A DNA stretch of 64,000 bases, taken from positions 23,041 through 87,040 of the forward strand of contig JAJFKR010000001.1 in assembly GCA_021773095.1 (NCBI GenBank), in the 5' to 3' direction. The stretch comes from Woeseiaceae bacterium. GTDB lineage: Bacteria; Pseudomonadota; Gammaproteobacteria; Steroidobacterales; Woeseiaceae. Positions 7,607-17,235 of the stretch are shown piece by piece (the stretch's first letter is position 1; every line of letters begins with the position of its first letter). Under the pieces are notes generated by a model. The model was not told where the DNA came from. It was given only the letters and a program-made list of their open reading frames with translations, and searched no databases. A program made the translations under genes and the position numbers.

Positions 7607-8581
7607 TCAGGTTCTGTCCATGCTGCGTTCAAAACTTGGCGGATGTCCGTAATACTCCTTGTAACTCTTGCTGAAGTGAGAACTTGAGACAAATCCGGTA
7701 GACGCCGATATCCGCACAAGACTCATACTGGTCTGACGCAACAGCTGCCGCGCTCGTTTCAGGCGAATTTGCAGGTAGTAGCGAGAGGGCGTGCAAGACA
7801 GATAGCGCTGAAACAGTCTTTGCAGTTGCCTTCTTGAGAGACCAACATACGCTGCCAGGTCTTCCTGACTGATTGGCTCCTTTACGTTGGCCTCCATCAG
7901 ATCAGCTGCAACAATGAGTTTTTCAGACTGATAACCGATAACGTGTTGCAACGGTATCCGCTGTTCATCTTCCGCACGCTGGATTCTCTCGTAAATAAAC
8001 TGCTCGGCAACTTTCGTACTGACCTGTGCCCCACATTTTTTCTTGATGAAATACAACATCATATCGACAGGCGTGGTACCACCAGAGCTTGTATAACGAC
8101 CTCTGTCGATCGTAAAAATACTACGGGTCACTGCAACGTCCGGAAAGGAATCGGACAGCGTCGCCATGTTTTCCCAGTGGATACTGCAACGGAATCCCTC
8201 CAGCAGGCCGGCATCGGCCAGCAGGTAGCTACCGGTGCAAATAGCCCCGAGATCAATATCCATCCGCTTTGCGGAGCGCAGGAATTTTACAAGCGGCTTG
8301 CTGATATTTTTTTCTATACGCTTGCCGCCACACACGATAAGCGCATCAACAGACTGCAATGAGCGTGCATCTTCAATGGCGTAGTCGACGTTAACGCAGA
8401 GGCCATTGCTGGCCGATACTTGCTCTCCGCTTGCAGATATCGTCTGCCACGAAAAGACGTCGCTGTTGCAAATCCGGTTAGCCATCCGCAGTGGTTCAAT
8501 GGCGGATGAGAACGAGATCAATGTGAAGTCATTCACCAGCAAGAAGCCGAAGCGCGTAGGGGTTTGTCTTCGGGTCGTCAT
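7607..8581 (-). CDS. GlxA-type AraC transcription activator, GbdR-like
   Basis: A 324-residue regulator with an N-terminal DJ-1/PfpI-like domain (about 10-190, containing the nucleophile-elbow sequence GAICTGSYLLADAG) and a C-terminal AraC DNA-binding domain (about 220-318: QEDLAAYVGLSRRQLQRLF and the second helix-turn-helix near STGFVSSSHFSK). GlxA-type regulators such as GbdR sense glycine betaine or dimethylglycine in Pseudomonas and activate demethylation and sarcosine oxidase genes. Here it lies directly downstream of soxG on the same strand, so it very likely controls the adjacent locus. Ligand assignment is inferred from position and family. Confidence 0.85.
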   Translation of the reverse strand: MTTRRQTPTRFGFLLVNDFTLISFSSAIEPLRMANRICNSDVFSWQTISASGEQVSASNGLCVNVDYAIEDARSLQSVDALIVCGGKRIEKNISKPLVKFLRSAKRMDIDLGAICTGSYLLADAGLLEGFRCSIHWENMATLSDSFPDVAVTRSIFTIDRGRYTSSGGTTPVDMMLYFIKKKCGAQVSTKVAEQFIYERIQRAEDEQRIPLQHVIGYQSEKLIVAADLMEANVKEPISQEDLAAYVGLSRRQLQRLFQRYLSCTPSRYYLQIRLKRARQLLRQTSMSLVRISASTGFVSSSHFSKSYKEYYGHPPSFERSMDRT

Positions 8582-8658
8582 AAGCTACGGCGTTACTAGG
8601 GCGTAGTTGCAGTATGTATCCCGTCTGCAGGGATAACAATGCAAAAATCGACCCCCGC

Positions 8659-9168
8659 CTAAATAACGGACAGCTGCACCGAGTACTTTTGGCAAGGTGC
8701 ACGCAACCAGAGCATCAGATACTCCGAAAAGCTGCGCCGCACAATGATTTCGTAGCTCGGCTGGTCGTCAATATGCCCGATTAGCACGACCGCCCTGGCC
8801 AGTCCACTTTGCGCGCACTGGCCAACTCGAAATACATCCGGATGAAAATCGAGGGTACTGCCACTGGCGAGTACCTTTCGTACATTTTCCCCCTTGAGAC
8901 GTAACAAGACTTCACCACCACTGACGTCTGTTACCGCCGCCTGATGGTCTTGCAGCTCTTGACGAATTTCGGCCAGTAGAGCCTGCAGACCTTCGCTCTT
9001 GGCCACAACCAGCCATTCATCCGGCCCGCGCCAATAAATGCGATGCTTATCGATACTCATCGTATTGGCAAGGACAGGCAGACTCTGACCCAACACCGAC
9101 TCAACAGCGGCGACAAAGCCGGCCTTTCCCTGATCGCCGCGTAAATTGAGGTAAGCAAACTCAGACAT
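8659..9168 (-). CDS. soxG: Sarcosine oxidase gamma subunit
   Basis: A 169-residue protein of the SoxG family, small relatives of the GcvT/YgfZ fold. Visible family features are RIYWRGPDEWLVV, TDVSGGEVLLRLKG and the C-terminal FSEYLMLWLRAP. SoxG is the small third subunit of heterotetrameric sarcosine oxidase, which oxidises sarcosine to glycine using O2 and hands the methyl carbon to tetrahydrofolate as 5,10-methylene-THF. The start overlaps the end of soxA by 8 bases, and it is last of the soxBDAG order seen in other bacteria. Confidence 0.92.
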   Translation of the reverse strand: MSEFAYLNLRGDQGKAGFVAAVESVLGQSLPVLANTMSIDKHRIYWRGPDEWLVVAKSEGLQALLAEIRQELQDHQAAVTDVSGGEVLLRLKGENVRKVLASGSTLDFHPDVFRVGQCAQSGLARAVVLIGHIDDQPSYEIIVRRSFSEYLMLWLRAPCQKYSVQLSVI

Positions 9169-12166
9169 TCTGCCGCTCTCCTTTCGGATCGTAGAAGACC
9201 GGCGAGACCACGATCGCCGGTACCGCCGACCCGTCTGCCGCGACAGCGATCAGCTCATCTCCCTTGCGCGCCCGCCCGCCCTCGAGAAGCGCCAAAGCGA
9301 CCGGGTGCCCGAGGCATGCACTGTCGTAACTCGATGTCACATGCCCGAGCATCGGCACAGGCCGCACAGCCTCCGCATTTTCGACCAACTGGGCACCTTC
9401 TGTAAGAACCGTTTTGCCATCGCCTGACAACAGACCGACCAGCTGCTTACGGTCGTCACGCAGGCAGTCCGGTCGCGACAACGAGCGCTTACCCAGGTAA
9501 TCCTTGTCCGCGGACAACAACCAGTTCATCCCCAGATCGACCGGAGTCACAGAACCGTCCGTGTCCTGTCCGAGAATGACGAATCCTTTTTCGGCCCGCA
9601 ACACGTGCATCGTATCCGTACCGTAGGGCGTGATATTGAATTCAGCACCGGCTGCCATTATCGATCGCCACATTGCCAGCGCGTTATTGCTGTCGACGTT
9701 CACTTCGAACGCCAGTTCGCCGCTGAAACTCACACGGAATAACTGCACTGGCATGCCAGCCAGCTCGGCAGACTTGACCGACATGAACGGAAATTTCTCT
9801 CGCTCAAGGTCGATGTTGCAATCGAGCTTTTGCAAGACCCGGCGGCTATTCGGACCAACAACCGCAATAGTCGAAAAATGATCGGTCACCGAGGTCAGGT
9901 ACACGTCGAGCTCCGGCCATTCCGTTTGCAACCAGGCCTCAAGCCACGCCAGCACATGTGCTGCACCGCCGGTCGTCGTAGTCAGGTAGAACTGCTGCTC
10001 GCCAATCCTGGCCATCACGCCATCATCCATCACCATGCCGTCTTCACCGAGCATAATTCCATAGGCGCAGCGGCCGATTTTCATATTGCCAACTTTGTGT
10101 GTGTAGATGCGCTCCAGAAATTCGACGGCATCCGCGCCCTGCACATCGATTTTTCCCAAGGTCGATGCATCCATGATGCCGACAGAATCTCGCGTCGCGA
10201 GACATTCTCTGGCAATTGCCTCCTGCCGTCCTTCTTCGCCTTGTGGGAAATACCAGGGCCGCAACCACTGGCCAACCACTTCCATCGGCGCACCTGCTGC
10301 TTCGTGCCACTCGTGAATTGCAGTTTTCCGAACCGGATCGTAGAGCTCGCCCACTCCCTCGCCTGCACAGGTGCCAAATGTCACCGGCGTATAGGCCGGC
10401 CGGAATGTCGTTGTGCCAACATCCGCTATGGAGGCTTGCAGACACTCGGCCAGCACGGCCATGCCGTTAATGTTGCCCAGCTTGCCCTGGTCGGTACCAA
10501 AGCCCAGCGCGGTATAGCGCTTGACGTGTTCCACATTGCGATAACCCTCCCGGACCGCCAGGCGCACATCGGCAACGCTGGTATCGTTCTGGAAATCAAG
10601 AAACTGTTTCGGACAGGCATCCGGGTTCTTCGTGGCCGGCACCCGCCACAACGGCTCAAGTGGATTTGACACAACCTCATCGGTACCGGGTAGCTCATAC
10701 TCGGCAACCGCGAAACCACAAAGACTGGCGGCGGCGCTGCCGGCATCGGCGCCTTCCTGCAGGCAATCTGCCAGTGACCAACGGCCGTTGCCGGCGCCGG
10801 CCGAATTACAGGCTTGTGCCGCGCTGTCCGGTACGAAACATTGCAGATCATCATCCCATTTGTTCTTGCCACCGGACTGCGAGTGCAAATGCACGGCCGG
10901 GCTCCAGCCACCCGACATCGCGACAATATCGCAGTCAATAATGATCGAGTTTTCGACAGTCGCCGACACATCGCCGTCCCATTTGGCAATGCGGACGCCT
11001 GTCACACGACGCCGGCCGATAATATCCGTCACAATGTGTCCCCGGAAAACCGGGATACCCAGCGCGACCGCCTTGTCATCGAGACCGGCAGCACCGTCCG
11101 CGCGACTGTCGATAATAGCGGCGAGGGTAGCGCCGTTTTTGGACAAATCGATCGCTGTCCGGTAAGCCGAATCGTTGTTGGTGAATACAACAACGCGACT
11201 ACCGGGCAACACTGCGTAGCGATTGAGATAACTTGAAAGTGCAGAGGCCAGCATGACGCCCGGCCGGTCGTTGTTGCAAAACGCGAGAGGCCGCTCAATC
11301 GCACCCTGCGCCAGCACAACCTGTTTCGCACGCACGCGCCAAAGGCGCTGCCGTACCTGATCCTGGCAATGCAAGCCCATGTGATCCGTACAACGCTCGG
11401 CAATCGCCAGGAAATTCTGGTCAAAATAGCCGAAGACGGTGCTGCGAGGCAGCAACGTGACGTTGTCCAGATTCGCCAAGACGGCAAGCGTTTCTTCAAA
11501 CCAGCTTGTGAGTCCCGGCCCTTTATCGGATTGCGCCAAAGACAGCAGGCTACCACCCGGTTCGTTTTGCTCATCGGCAATTATGACGCGCGCTCCCGAG
11601 CGTGCTGCAAGCAACGCGGCCATCAGTCCGGCAGGACCTGCCCCGACCACCAGCACATCACAATGCGCATTGAAATGTTCGTAGTGATCCGGGTCAGCCT
11701 CGCGTGGCGATTTCCCGATACCTGCCGAGCGCCGAATGAAACGCTCGTAGAATTTCCAGAGGAACTTTGGACGCAAAAATGTCTTGTAGTAAAAACCGGC
11801 ACCCAGCAACGGGCTAAACCAGTCGTTAATGGCGGCGATATCAAATCCGACACTCGGCCAACCCTTGGTCGAGCGCGCTTGCAAGCCCTCAAACAGTTCA
11901 ACCTGCGTTGCCCTTTGGTTGGGCAAGGTCGCCGCACCGGCACCAATTTGCAGAATCGCGTTGGGCTCCTCCGCCCCGGAACCGACGATGCCCCGCGGCC
12001 GGTGTAGCTTGAAACTCCGGCTGACGACGGATACACCGTTAGCCAGCAATGCCGATGCCAGCGTATCGCCCGCATAGCCCTGATATTGCTTCCCGTTGAA
12101 GCTAAAACTCAATGGTTGCGAGCGATCAATGCGCCCACCGGTATCGAGCCTGTTTACCTGAGTCAC
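9161..12166 (-). CDS. soxA: Sarcosine oxidase alpha subunit
   Basis: A 1001-residue protein of the usual SoxA length. Domains in order: an N-terminal ferredoxin-like fold (about 15-100: FNGKQYQGYAGDTLASALLANG), a FAD/NAD-binding region with CDVLVVGAGPAGLMAALLAA near 170, a second nucleotide-binding part (about 310-450) and a C-terminal GcvT-type folate-binding domain (about 600-990, with YGTDTMHVLRAEKG). The alpha subunit carries NAD+ and the THF-binding domain that captures the formaldehyde equivalent. It starts within the soxD stop (ATGA overlap), showing tight coupling in soxB-D-A-G. Confidence 0.95.
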   Translation of the reverse strand: MTQVNRLDTGGRIDRSQPLSFSFNGKQYQGYAGDTLASALLANGVSVVSRSFKLHRPRGIVGSGAEEPNAILQIGAGAATLPNQRATQVELFEGLQARSTKGWPSVGFDIAAINDWFSPLLGAGFYYKTFLRPKFLWKFYERFIRRSAGIGKSPREADPDHYEHFNAHCDVLVVGAGPAGLMAALLAARSGARVIIADEQNEPGGSLLSLAQSDKGPGLTSWFEETLAVLANLDNVTLLPRSTVFGYFDQNFLAIAERCTDHMGLHCQDQVRQRLWRVRAKQVVLAQGAIERPLAFCNNDRPGVMLASALSSYLNRYAVLPGSRVVVFTNNDSAYRTAIDLSKNGATLAAIIDSRADGAAGLDDKAVALGIPVFRGHIVTDIIGRRRVTGVRIAKWDGDVSATVENSIIIDCDIVAMSGGWSPAVHLHSQSGGKNKWDDDLQCFVPDSAAQACNSAGAGNGRWSLADCLQEGADAGSAAASLCGFAVAEYELPGTDEVVSNPLEPLWRVPATKNPDACPKQFLDFQNDTSVADVRLAVREGYRNVEHVKRYTALGFGTDQGKLGNINGMAVLAECLQASIADVGTTTFRPAYTPVTFGTCAGEGVGELYDPVRKTAIHEWHEAAGAPMEVVGQWLRPWYFPQGEEGRQEAIARECLATRDSVGIMDASTLGKIDVQGADAVEFLERIYTHKVGNMKIGRCAYGIMLGEDGMVMDDGVMARIGEQQFYLTTTTGGAAHVLAWLEAWLQTEWPELDVYLTSVTDHFSTIAVVGPNSRRVLQKLDCNIDLEREKFPFMSVKSAELAGMPVQLFRVSFSGELAFEVNVDSNNALAMWRSIMAAGAEFNITPYGTDTMHVLRAEKGFVILGQDTDGSVTPVDLGMNWLLSADKDYLGKRSLSRPDCLRDDRKQLVGLLSGDGKTVLTEGAQLVENAEAVRPVPMLGHVTSSYDSACLGHPVALALLEGGRARKGDELIAVAADGSAVPAIVVSPVFYDPKGERQNV

Positions 12167-12441
12167 TGGCCGTCCTCTTCGCTGGCGTGAAGTGGATAGG
12201 TACTGTCGATTTTGTAACTCACCGTATCGCGATTAACACCGAACCAGCGGCGGCACCCCTGGCTGTGATTCCACAGTTCCTTGTGTGCGCCGCGTGGATT
12301 GCTGCGCAAGAACAAGTAGTCGGCCCACTCTGCATCATTAAGCGCGTCGGGATCGAGGGGACGCGATATTTCACCCTCGCCACCATAGCTGAATTCAGTT
12401 TCAGCACGCTCTCCGCACCAGGGACACCTGATCAGAAACAT
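12163..12441 (-). CDS. soxD: Sarcosine oxidase delta subunit
   Basis: A 92-residue protein with the SoxD zinc-site pattern: CPWCG near the N-terminus, and ELWNHSQGCRRWF with its Cys and His further on. The segment DYLFLRSNPRG is also characteristic. SoxD is the smallest subunit of heterotetrameric sarcosine oxidase and binds zinc. Its start overlaps the soxB stop by one base and its stop overlaps soxA by four. Confidence 0.95.
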   Translation of the reverse strand: MFLIRCPWCGERAETEFSYGGEGEISRPLDPDALNDAEWADYLFLRSNPRGAHKELWNHSQGCRRWFGVNRDTVSYKIDSTYPLHASEEDGQ

Positions 12442-13691
12442 CAGTGTGCTACCCCGGCCGCGCCGTGCTCATCGATCAGCGCACCTGTCGTGAATCGTTC
12501 CAGGTCAAAGGCAGCATTCAGTTCATGCGGTCTGTCCTCTGCAATAGTATGTGCGAAGGCCCAGCCCGAGCCCGGCGTCGCTTTGAAACCACCCGTACCC
12601 CAGCCACAATTGAAATACAGACCAGCCACCGGTGTCTTGCTGACGATCGGACAGGCGTCCGGACAAACATCGACGATACCGCCCCACATACGCAACATGC
12701 GGACGCGGCTGAACATGGGAAACAACTCAATGATCGCCGCCATTGCATGTTCGATCGTGTGGAAACTGCCGCGCTGGCCGTAGCCGTTGTAGGCATCGAT
12801 ACCCGCACCGATAACGAGCTCACCCTTATCCGATTGACTGATATAACCATGTACTGCGTTCGACATGACGACGGTATCGAGCACCGGCTTCATGGGTTCG
12901 GATACGAAGGCCTGTAGCGGATGACTTTCTACGGGAAAACGCAGCCCTGCCATCGTCGCCAGTACGCTCGCATTGCCCGCCACCACAACACCCACTTTGT
13001 CTGCTTCAATACGGCCACGCGTGGTTTCGACACCCTTTATGCGGCCATTATCACGATTCAGCCCGGTAACCTCACATTGCTCGATAATATCCACACCGTA
13101 GTCATCCGCAGCACGGGCAAATCCCCATGCAACCGCATCGTGTCGCGCTACGCCGCCGCGTGCCTGGTAAGACGCGCCGAGAATGGGATAGCGGGCCGTA
13201 GCCGACGTGTTGATGAGCGGAATCGCCTGCTTGATTTGTGCCGTATCGACGACCACCGCATCGATACCGTTGAGCCGATTGGCGCTTACACGCCGTTCGA
13301 TGTCACGCATATCCTGCAGACTGTGACCGAGGTTATAAACACCACGCTGCGAAAACATGACGTTGTAATTCAACTCCTGGCTGAGGTCTTCCCAGAGTTG
13401 CAGCGATTTTTCGTACAGGAGCGATGATTCGGTCCATAGATAATTGGAACGAACGATGGTCGTATTACGACCGGTGTTGCCACCACCAATCCAGCCTTTC
13501 TCCAATACCGCGATGTTGCGAACACCGTGCTCTTTGGCCAGGTAATAAGCGGTTGCAAGACCGTGCCCGCCACCACCGACAATCACGACGTCGTACTTGC
13601 GCTTGGGCTCCGGGCTGCGCCATGCCCGGTCCCACTGCTTGTTGGAACCCAGGGCATTGCGAACGAGGCTTAATGCTGAATAGCGCTTCAT
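12441..13691 (-). CDS. soxB: Sarcosine oxidase beta subunit
   Basis: A 416-residue FAD protein. The start at 13691 ([14 protein letters not shown]) is chosen over an upstream extension because it matches known SoxB N-termini and overlaps the upstream GFA stop as ATGA. The Rossmann motif [20 protein letters not shown] lies near residues 36-55. A downstream [15 protein letters not shown] segment is typical of the DAO-fold sarcosine oxidase beta family, and [14 protein letters not shown] closes the flavin site. The beta subunit holds the substrate-oxidising flavin. Confidence 0.95.
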   Translation of the reverse strand: MKRYSALSLVRNALGSNKQWDRAWRSPEPKRKYDVVIVGGGGHGLATAYYLAKEHGVRNIAVLEKGWIGGGNTGRNTTIVRSNYLWTESSLLYEKSLQLWEDLSQELNYNVMFSQRGVYNLGHSLQDMRDIERRVSANRLNGIDAVVVDTAQIKQAIPLINTSATARYPILGASYQARGGVARHDAVAWGFARAADDYGVDIIEQCEVTGLNRDNGRIKGVETTRGRIEADKVGVVVAGNASVLATMAGLRFPVESHPLQAFVSEPMKPVLDTVVMSNAVHGYISQSDKGELVIGAGIDAYNGYGQRGSFHTIEHAMAAIIELFPMFSRVRMLRMWGGIVDVCPDACPIVSKTPVAGLYFNCGWGTGGFKATPGSGWAFAHTIAEDRPHELNAAFDLERFTTGALIDEHGAAGVAH

Positions 13692-14098
13692 GCGTCGCCG
13701 TGCGCCGGATCGTATTGGGGGTATTGCGGCAAGCCGTCGTTGATTGCGTAGTAGTCGGACGCATCTGCAACAAATATGTGTTCCTCGGCTCGCAACCCGG
13801 TTGGCATATCGACGGTTCCGGCCATGATGCTCATTTGTTCGCCGCGCTCCGGCCGCCAGAAAATACTGGCGCCGCAAACATTACAAAAGCCACGACTGGC
13901 ATACGACGAAGACCGATACCAGCGCAGACTCGCATCGTTCAATACCGTCAGGTCTTCGATGTCACAAGCTGTGGCCGCAACGAAATGGCCACTGGTCTTG
14001 CGGCATTGCTCACAATGACAGTAACTGACCGGACGCATTTTGCCCCTCACCTCGTATCGAACACCGCCGCAAAGGCAGCCTCCAGTCGACTTATGCAT
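13688..14098 (-). CDS. GFA-family protein (formaldehyde-handling, zinc Cys-rich)
   Basis: A 136-residue member of the glutathione-dependent formaldehyde-activating enzyme family. The zinc-binding cysteines are seen as [22 protein letters not shown] and [10 protein letters not shown]. The start at 14098 gives the normal N-terminus and overlaps the upstream dehydrogenase stop by 8 bases; the stop overlaps soxB as ATGA. Demethylation of dimethylglycine and sarcosine yields formaldehyde when folate capture fails, so a formaldehyde-binding protein between the two oxidases fits well. Whether GFA proteins really catalyse glutathione-formaldehyde adduct formation is debated for the family. Confidence 0.85.
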   Translation of the reverse strand: MHKSTGGCLCGGVRYEVRGKMRPVSYCHCEQCRKTSGHFVAATACDIEDLTVLNDASLRWYRSSSYASRGFCNVCGASIFWRPERGEQMSIMAGTVDMPTGLRAEEHIFVADASDYYAINDGLPQYPQYDPAHGDA

Positions 14099-16547
14099 TG
14101 ACTCCACCGACGTCCCGCAAGCGTTCGTTTTTAGGATCAAACGGACTATCGGCTACAACGACCGCCGGATAGACCTTGCCCAGAATATCTATTTCCAACG
14201 TGGTGCCCACTGTGGCGTATTCAGGTTGCACCATACCGAGCGCCAGTGACTGATTGACCCGGAATCCATAACCACCACCGGTCGCACGACCGATCACTGC
14301 ACCCTCCTTAAGGAGTGCGTTGTTGCCCAGCGCATCGGCATCTTCGACATCGTTGACTTGAAGTGTAACAAGAAGACTTTTTAGCCCGGCTTCATTGCGC
14401 CTCAGCAAAGCATCGCGGCCGAGAAAGTCACCTTTATCGGGATAGACGAAACGGTCCATCGCCGATTCAAAGGCTGTGTATTCGATCGACAGCTCGGTAC
14501 CCACCATCCGGTAGGATTTCTCGAGTCGCATCGAATCCATTGCGCGTATGCCGAATGGTTTGAGACCGAGGTCTTCTCCCGCCTCGAACAGCGCATCGAA
14601 AACAGCGTTTTGCGATCCCAGCGGATGATGCAGCTCCCAGCCCAGTTCGCCCACATAATTCACGCGCATTGCATTGAGCGGTTCACCGGCAACGACAATC
14701 TCCTGGGCCGTCAGCCAGCGAAACGCTTCGTTGGAAAGATCCGCGTCTGTTACACGCTGCAACAACTGCCGTGATTTCGGACCCGCCAATACCAGTACAC
14801 CGTTGTCATCAGTCAGCTGCCGGAACTCCACCGAGCCGTCATCCGGCATGTGTTTTTTGAGATAGTCGTGATCGAGCCGTTGCAGGGCACCTGCTGACAC
14901 CAGGTAGAACGAATTGTCCGCGTCGCGGCGAATCGTAAATTCTGAATGCACACCACCGGTTTGATTCAATGCATGACACAGACCGATTCCGCCGATTTTT
15001 TTCGGTAACCTGTTGGCAACGAGGTAGTCGAGAAAGGCTTCGGCGCCGGGACCCGAGACCTGGCACTTGGCAAACGCCGTCATGTCGAGCAATCCGACGT
15101 TGCTGGTCGTGTTGGCCACTTCCAATCGAATCGCCTCGAACCATTTGGAACGGCGAAATGACCAGTCATCCTCCTGCGCCATACCATCGACCGCAAACCA
15201 GTTGGCACGCTCCCAGCCGAATCGCTGACCAAACACAGCACCCATGTCCCGCAGTCGCTCATAACACGGCGCTGTTTTCAGCGGCCGGGCAGCCGGGCGT
15301 TCTTCATCGGGATAGTGGATAACGAAAACGTGGCTATACGCTTCCTCATTCTTTTCAACAAGGTATTTCTTGTCCGCATAGTCGCCGAAACGCCGCGGCT
15401 CCACGCCGAGCATATCGATCGTCGGCTCACCGTCGACAATCCATTCTGCCAGTTGCCAGCCTGCACCGCCGGCTGCAGTAATGCCAAAACTGTGGCCTTC
15501 GTTCAACCAGAAATTATCGATGTCCCAGGCGGGGCCGACGATGGGATTGCCGTCCGGTGTATAAGCGATCGCGCCGTTGTAGACCTTTTTCATGCCGACT
15601 TCACCGAACGCCGGGACACGCGCCATGGCGGCTTCGATATGCGGCGCCAGCCGGTCAATGTCCTCCTGGAATAGCTCGTATTCCGCGCGCGGGTCCGGGC
15701 CATCCACATAACAACAGGGGGCGCCTTTTTCGTAGGGTCCAAGAATAAATCCGCCCGCCTCCTCCCGCAGGTACCAGGAGCCATCGGATTCGCGCAGCAC
15801 CGCCATTTCGGGATCACCATTATTGTGTCGGGCGACCAGCTCCGGGTGTGGCTCGGTCACGATGAACTGATGCTCGACCGGAATGACCGGAATATCGAGA
15901 CCGACCATTGCACCGGTTTGCCGTGCGTAGTTACCGGTGGCAGAGACAATATGCTCGCAACGGATATCGCCTTTGTCTGTCTTGACAAGCCAGTTCCCGG
16001 ACGGTCCCTGCTCAATATCCAGCACCATGGTATTGCGATAAATGTTCGCGCCTCGACTACGCGCTCCTTTGGCCAGTGCCTGGGTCAGATCCGCCGGCTG
16101 AATATAACCGTCGTCCGGGTGCAGAATACCGCCAACAAGGCCATCGATATTACACATCGGCCAGATTTTTCCTATCTCTGCCGGCGTCAGGAAGCGGACA
16201 TCAATGCCGATCGTTCTCGCTGTGGCTGCGTATTGATAATACTCATCCATGCGGTCGTCGTTCATAGCGAGGCGCAAATTACCGACCTGGCTGAAGCCAA
16301 CCGGCTGACCGGTTTCCTCTTCAAGTTCCCGGTACAGATTCACGGAATACTTGTGAATCTGGCCGACGCTGTAACTCATATTGAACAACGGCAACAAACC
16401 TGCAGCATGCCAGGTTGAGCCCGATGTCAGCTCCGCTTTTTCAAGTAACACGACATCGTCACCCCAGCCCTTTTTGGCCAGATGATAAAGTGCACTGACG
16501 CCAACGACGCCGCCACCAATTACGACCACTCGAGCTTCAGATTTCAT
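14091..16547 (-). CDS. Dimethylglycine/sarcosine dehydrogenase-type flavoprotein (GcvT fusion)
   Basis: An 818-residue two-part protein. The N-terminal DAO domain (about 1-400) starts with VVVIGGGVVGVSALYHLAKK and includes TSGSTWHAAGL, whose histidine (about 47) is the usual covalent FAD site in DMGDH/SARDH enzymes. The C-terminal half (about 430-805) is a GcvT-type folate domain (KPFGIRAMDSMRLEKSYRM, GYGFRVNQSLALG). Members demethylate dimethylglycine or sarcosine and pass the one-carbon unit to THF. Since sarcosine oxidase is encoded next door, dimethylglycine is the likelier substrate. A good ribosome-binding site (GGAAGAGG) precedes the ATG. Confidence 0.88.
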   Translation of the reverse strand: MKSEARVVVIGGGVVGVSALYHLAKKGWGDDVVLLEKAELTSGSTWHAAGLLPLFNMSYSVGQIHKYSVNLYRELEEETGQPVGFSQVGNLRLAMNDDRMDEYYQYAATARTIGIDVRFLTPAEIGKIWPMCNIDGLVGGILHPDDGYIQPADLTQALAKGARSRGANIYRNTMVLDIEQGPSGNWLVKTDKGDIRCEHIVSATGNYARQTGAMVGLDIPVIPVEHQFIVTEPHPELVARHNNGDPEMAVLRESDGSWYLREEAGGFILGPYEKGAPCCYVDGPDPRAEYELFQEDIDRLAPHIEAAMARVPAFGEVGMKKVYNGAIAYTPDGNPIVGPAWDIDNFWLNEGHSFGITAAGGAGWQLAEWIVDGEPTIDMLGVEPRRFGDYADKKYLVEKNEEAYSHVFVIHYPDEERPAARPLKTAPCYERLRDMGAVFGQRFGWERANWFAVDGMAQEDDWSFRRSKWFEAIRLEVANTTSNVGLLDMTAFAKCQVSGPGAEAFLDYLVANRLPKKIGGIGLCHALNQTGGVHSEFTIRRDADNSFYLVSAGALQRLDHDYLKKHMPDDGSVEFRQLTDDNGVLVLAGPKSRQLLQRVTDADLSNEAFRWLTAQEIVVAGEPLNAMRVNYVGELGWELHHPLGSQNAVFDALFEAGEDLGLKPFGIRAMDSMRLEKSYRMVGTELSIEYTAFESAMDRFVYPDKGDFLGRDALLRRNEAGLKSLLVTLQVNDVEDADALGNNALLKEGAVIGRATGGGYGFRVNQSLALGMVQPEYATVGTTLEIDILGKVYPAVVVADSPFDPKNERLRDVGGVNA

Positions 16548-16676
16548 TGTGCCTCTTCCTGCCTTGATCCATTTACCCGCGGAGCGGGAGCGTAAACTGA
16601 CATCTTAATTTAGCAGCGGTCGCTCAATTAGCCCATTTACGACCGTGACTGTTTGAATCGCGCCATACTCATTTCG

Positions 16677-17234
16677 TCAATAACGACTGGCCGGCGTTTT
16701 CGCAAATACACTGCGGACCATTGGCGCGAAATGTTCCAGCGGCATCGCAACGAAGTCCGGGTCGAACGAGACCTGGTCCCAACGTTCGCAAAAATCGACA
16801 CATGCCCGGTAATGTTCATGGTCACGATGTTTGTCGCGCGCATCGCGATCCAGATCGTAATGGCCGAACCAGTAGTAGCCTTGAAACAAGCCATGGTACT
16901 TGACTATCCAGTGATTTTTCTCACTGACATAGGGCGCGAGCAGAGCCGCTGCAATCTGCGAGTGATTGGCCGGCGCGAGAACGTCGCCAATGTCATGCAA
17001 TAAAGCACACACAATGGTTTCTTCATCTGCGCCGTCCTGTTCCGCGCGTGTTGCCACCTGCAGGCAATGTTCGAGACGGCTAACCTGATACGGCGAATCG
17101 CCGTCCATGGACTGCAACCAGCCGAGCACGCGATCCGCCAGACCCGCTGCATTTTCGGCTTCGTGCGCAAACACCAGGTCAAAATCCGCCCTCGTAGCGT
17201 GCTCCATGGCTGTAAATTTTGCTTTTCGCTGCAT
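16677..17234 (-). CDS. HD-domain protein resembling mixed-valent diiron oxygenases (PhnZ/TmpB type)
   Basis: A 185-residue protein. Candidate metal ligands follow the HD-oxygenase order: His56 in SRLEHCLQ, His80-Asp81 in ALLHDIGD, His91, His114 in VKYHGLFQ and Asp158/160 in FDPD. This pattern is seen in PhnZ and TmpB, which cleave C-P bonds of 1-hydroxyphosphonates. The Tyr/Glu pair that I recall just before the first His in PhnZ seems replaced (Asp46, Tyr49), so the substrate may differ. The start at 17234 lies 1 base after the stop of the Fe/2OG oxygenase gene, an arrangement like tmpA-tmpB and phnY-phnZ. It could also be a plain HD phosphohydrolase. Confidence 0.65.
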   Translation of the reverse strand: MQRKAKFTAMEHATRADFDLVFAHEAENAAGLADRVLGWLQSMDGDSPYQVSRLEHCLQVATRAEQDGADEETIVCALLHDIGDVLAPANHSQIAAALLAPYVSEKNHWIVKYHGLFQGYYWFGHYDLDRDARDKHRDHEHYRACVDFCERWDQVSFDPDFVAMPLEHFAPMVRSVFAKTPASRY

Positions 17235-17235
17235 A

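Noticed and set aside
13691..13877. Longer start for soxB
   Set aside because: The extension reads through the upstream GFA gene in another frame and is arginine/cysteine-rich; the ATG at 13691 matches family N-termini and gives an ATGA overlap.
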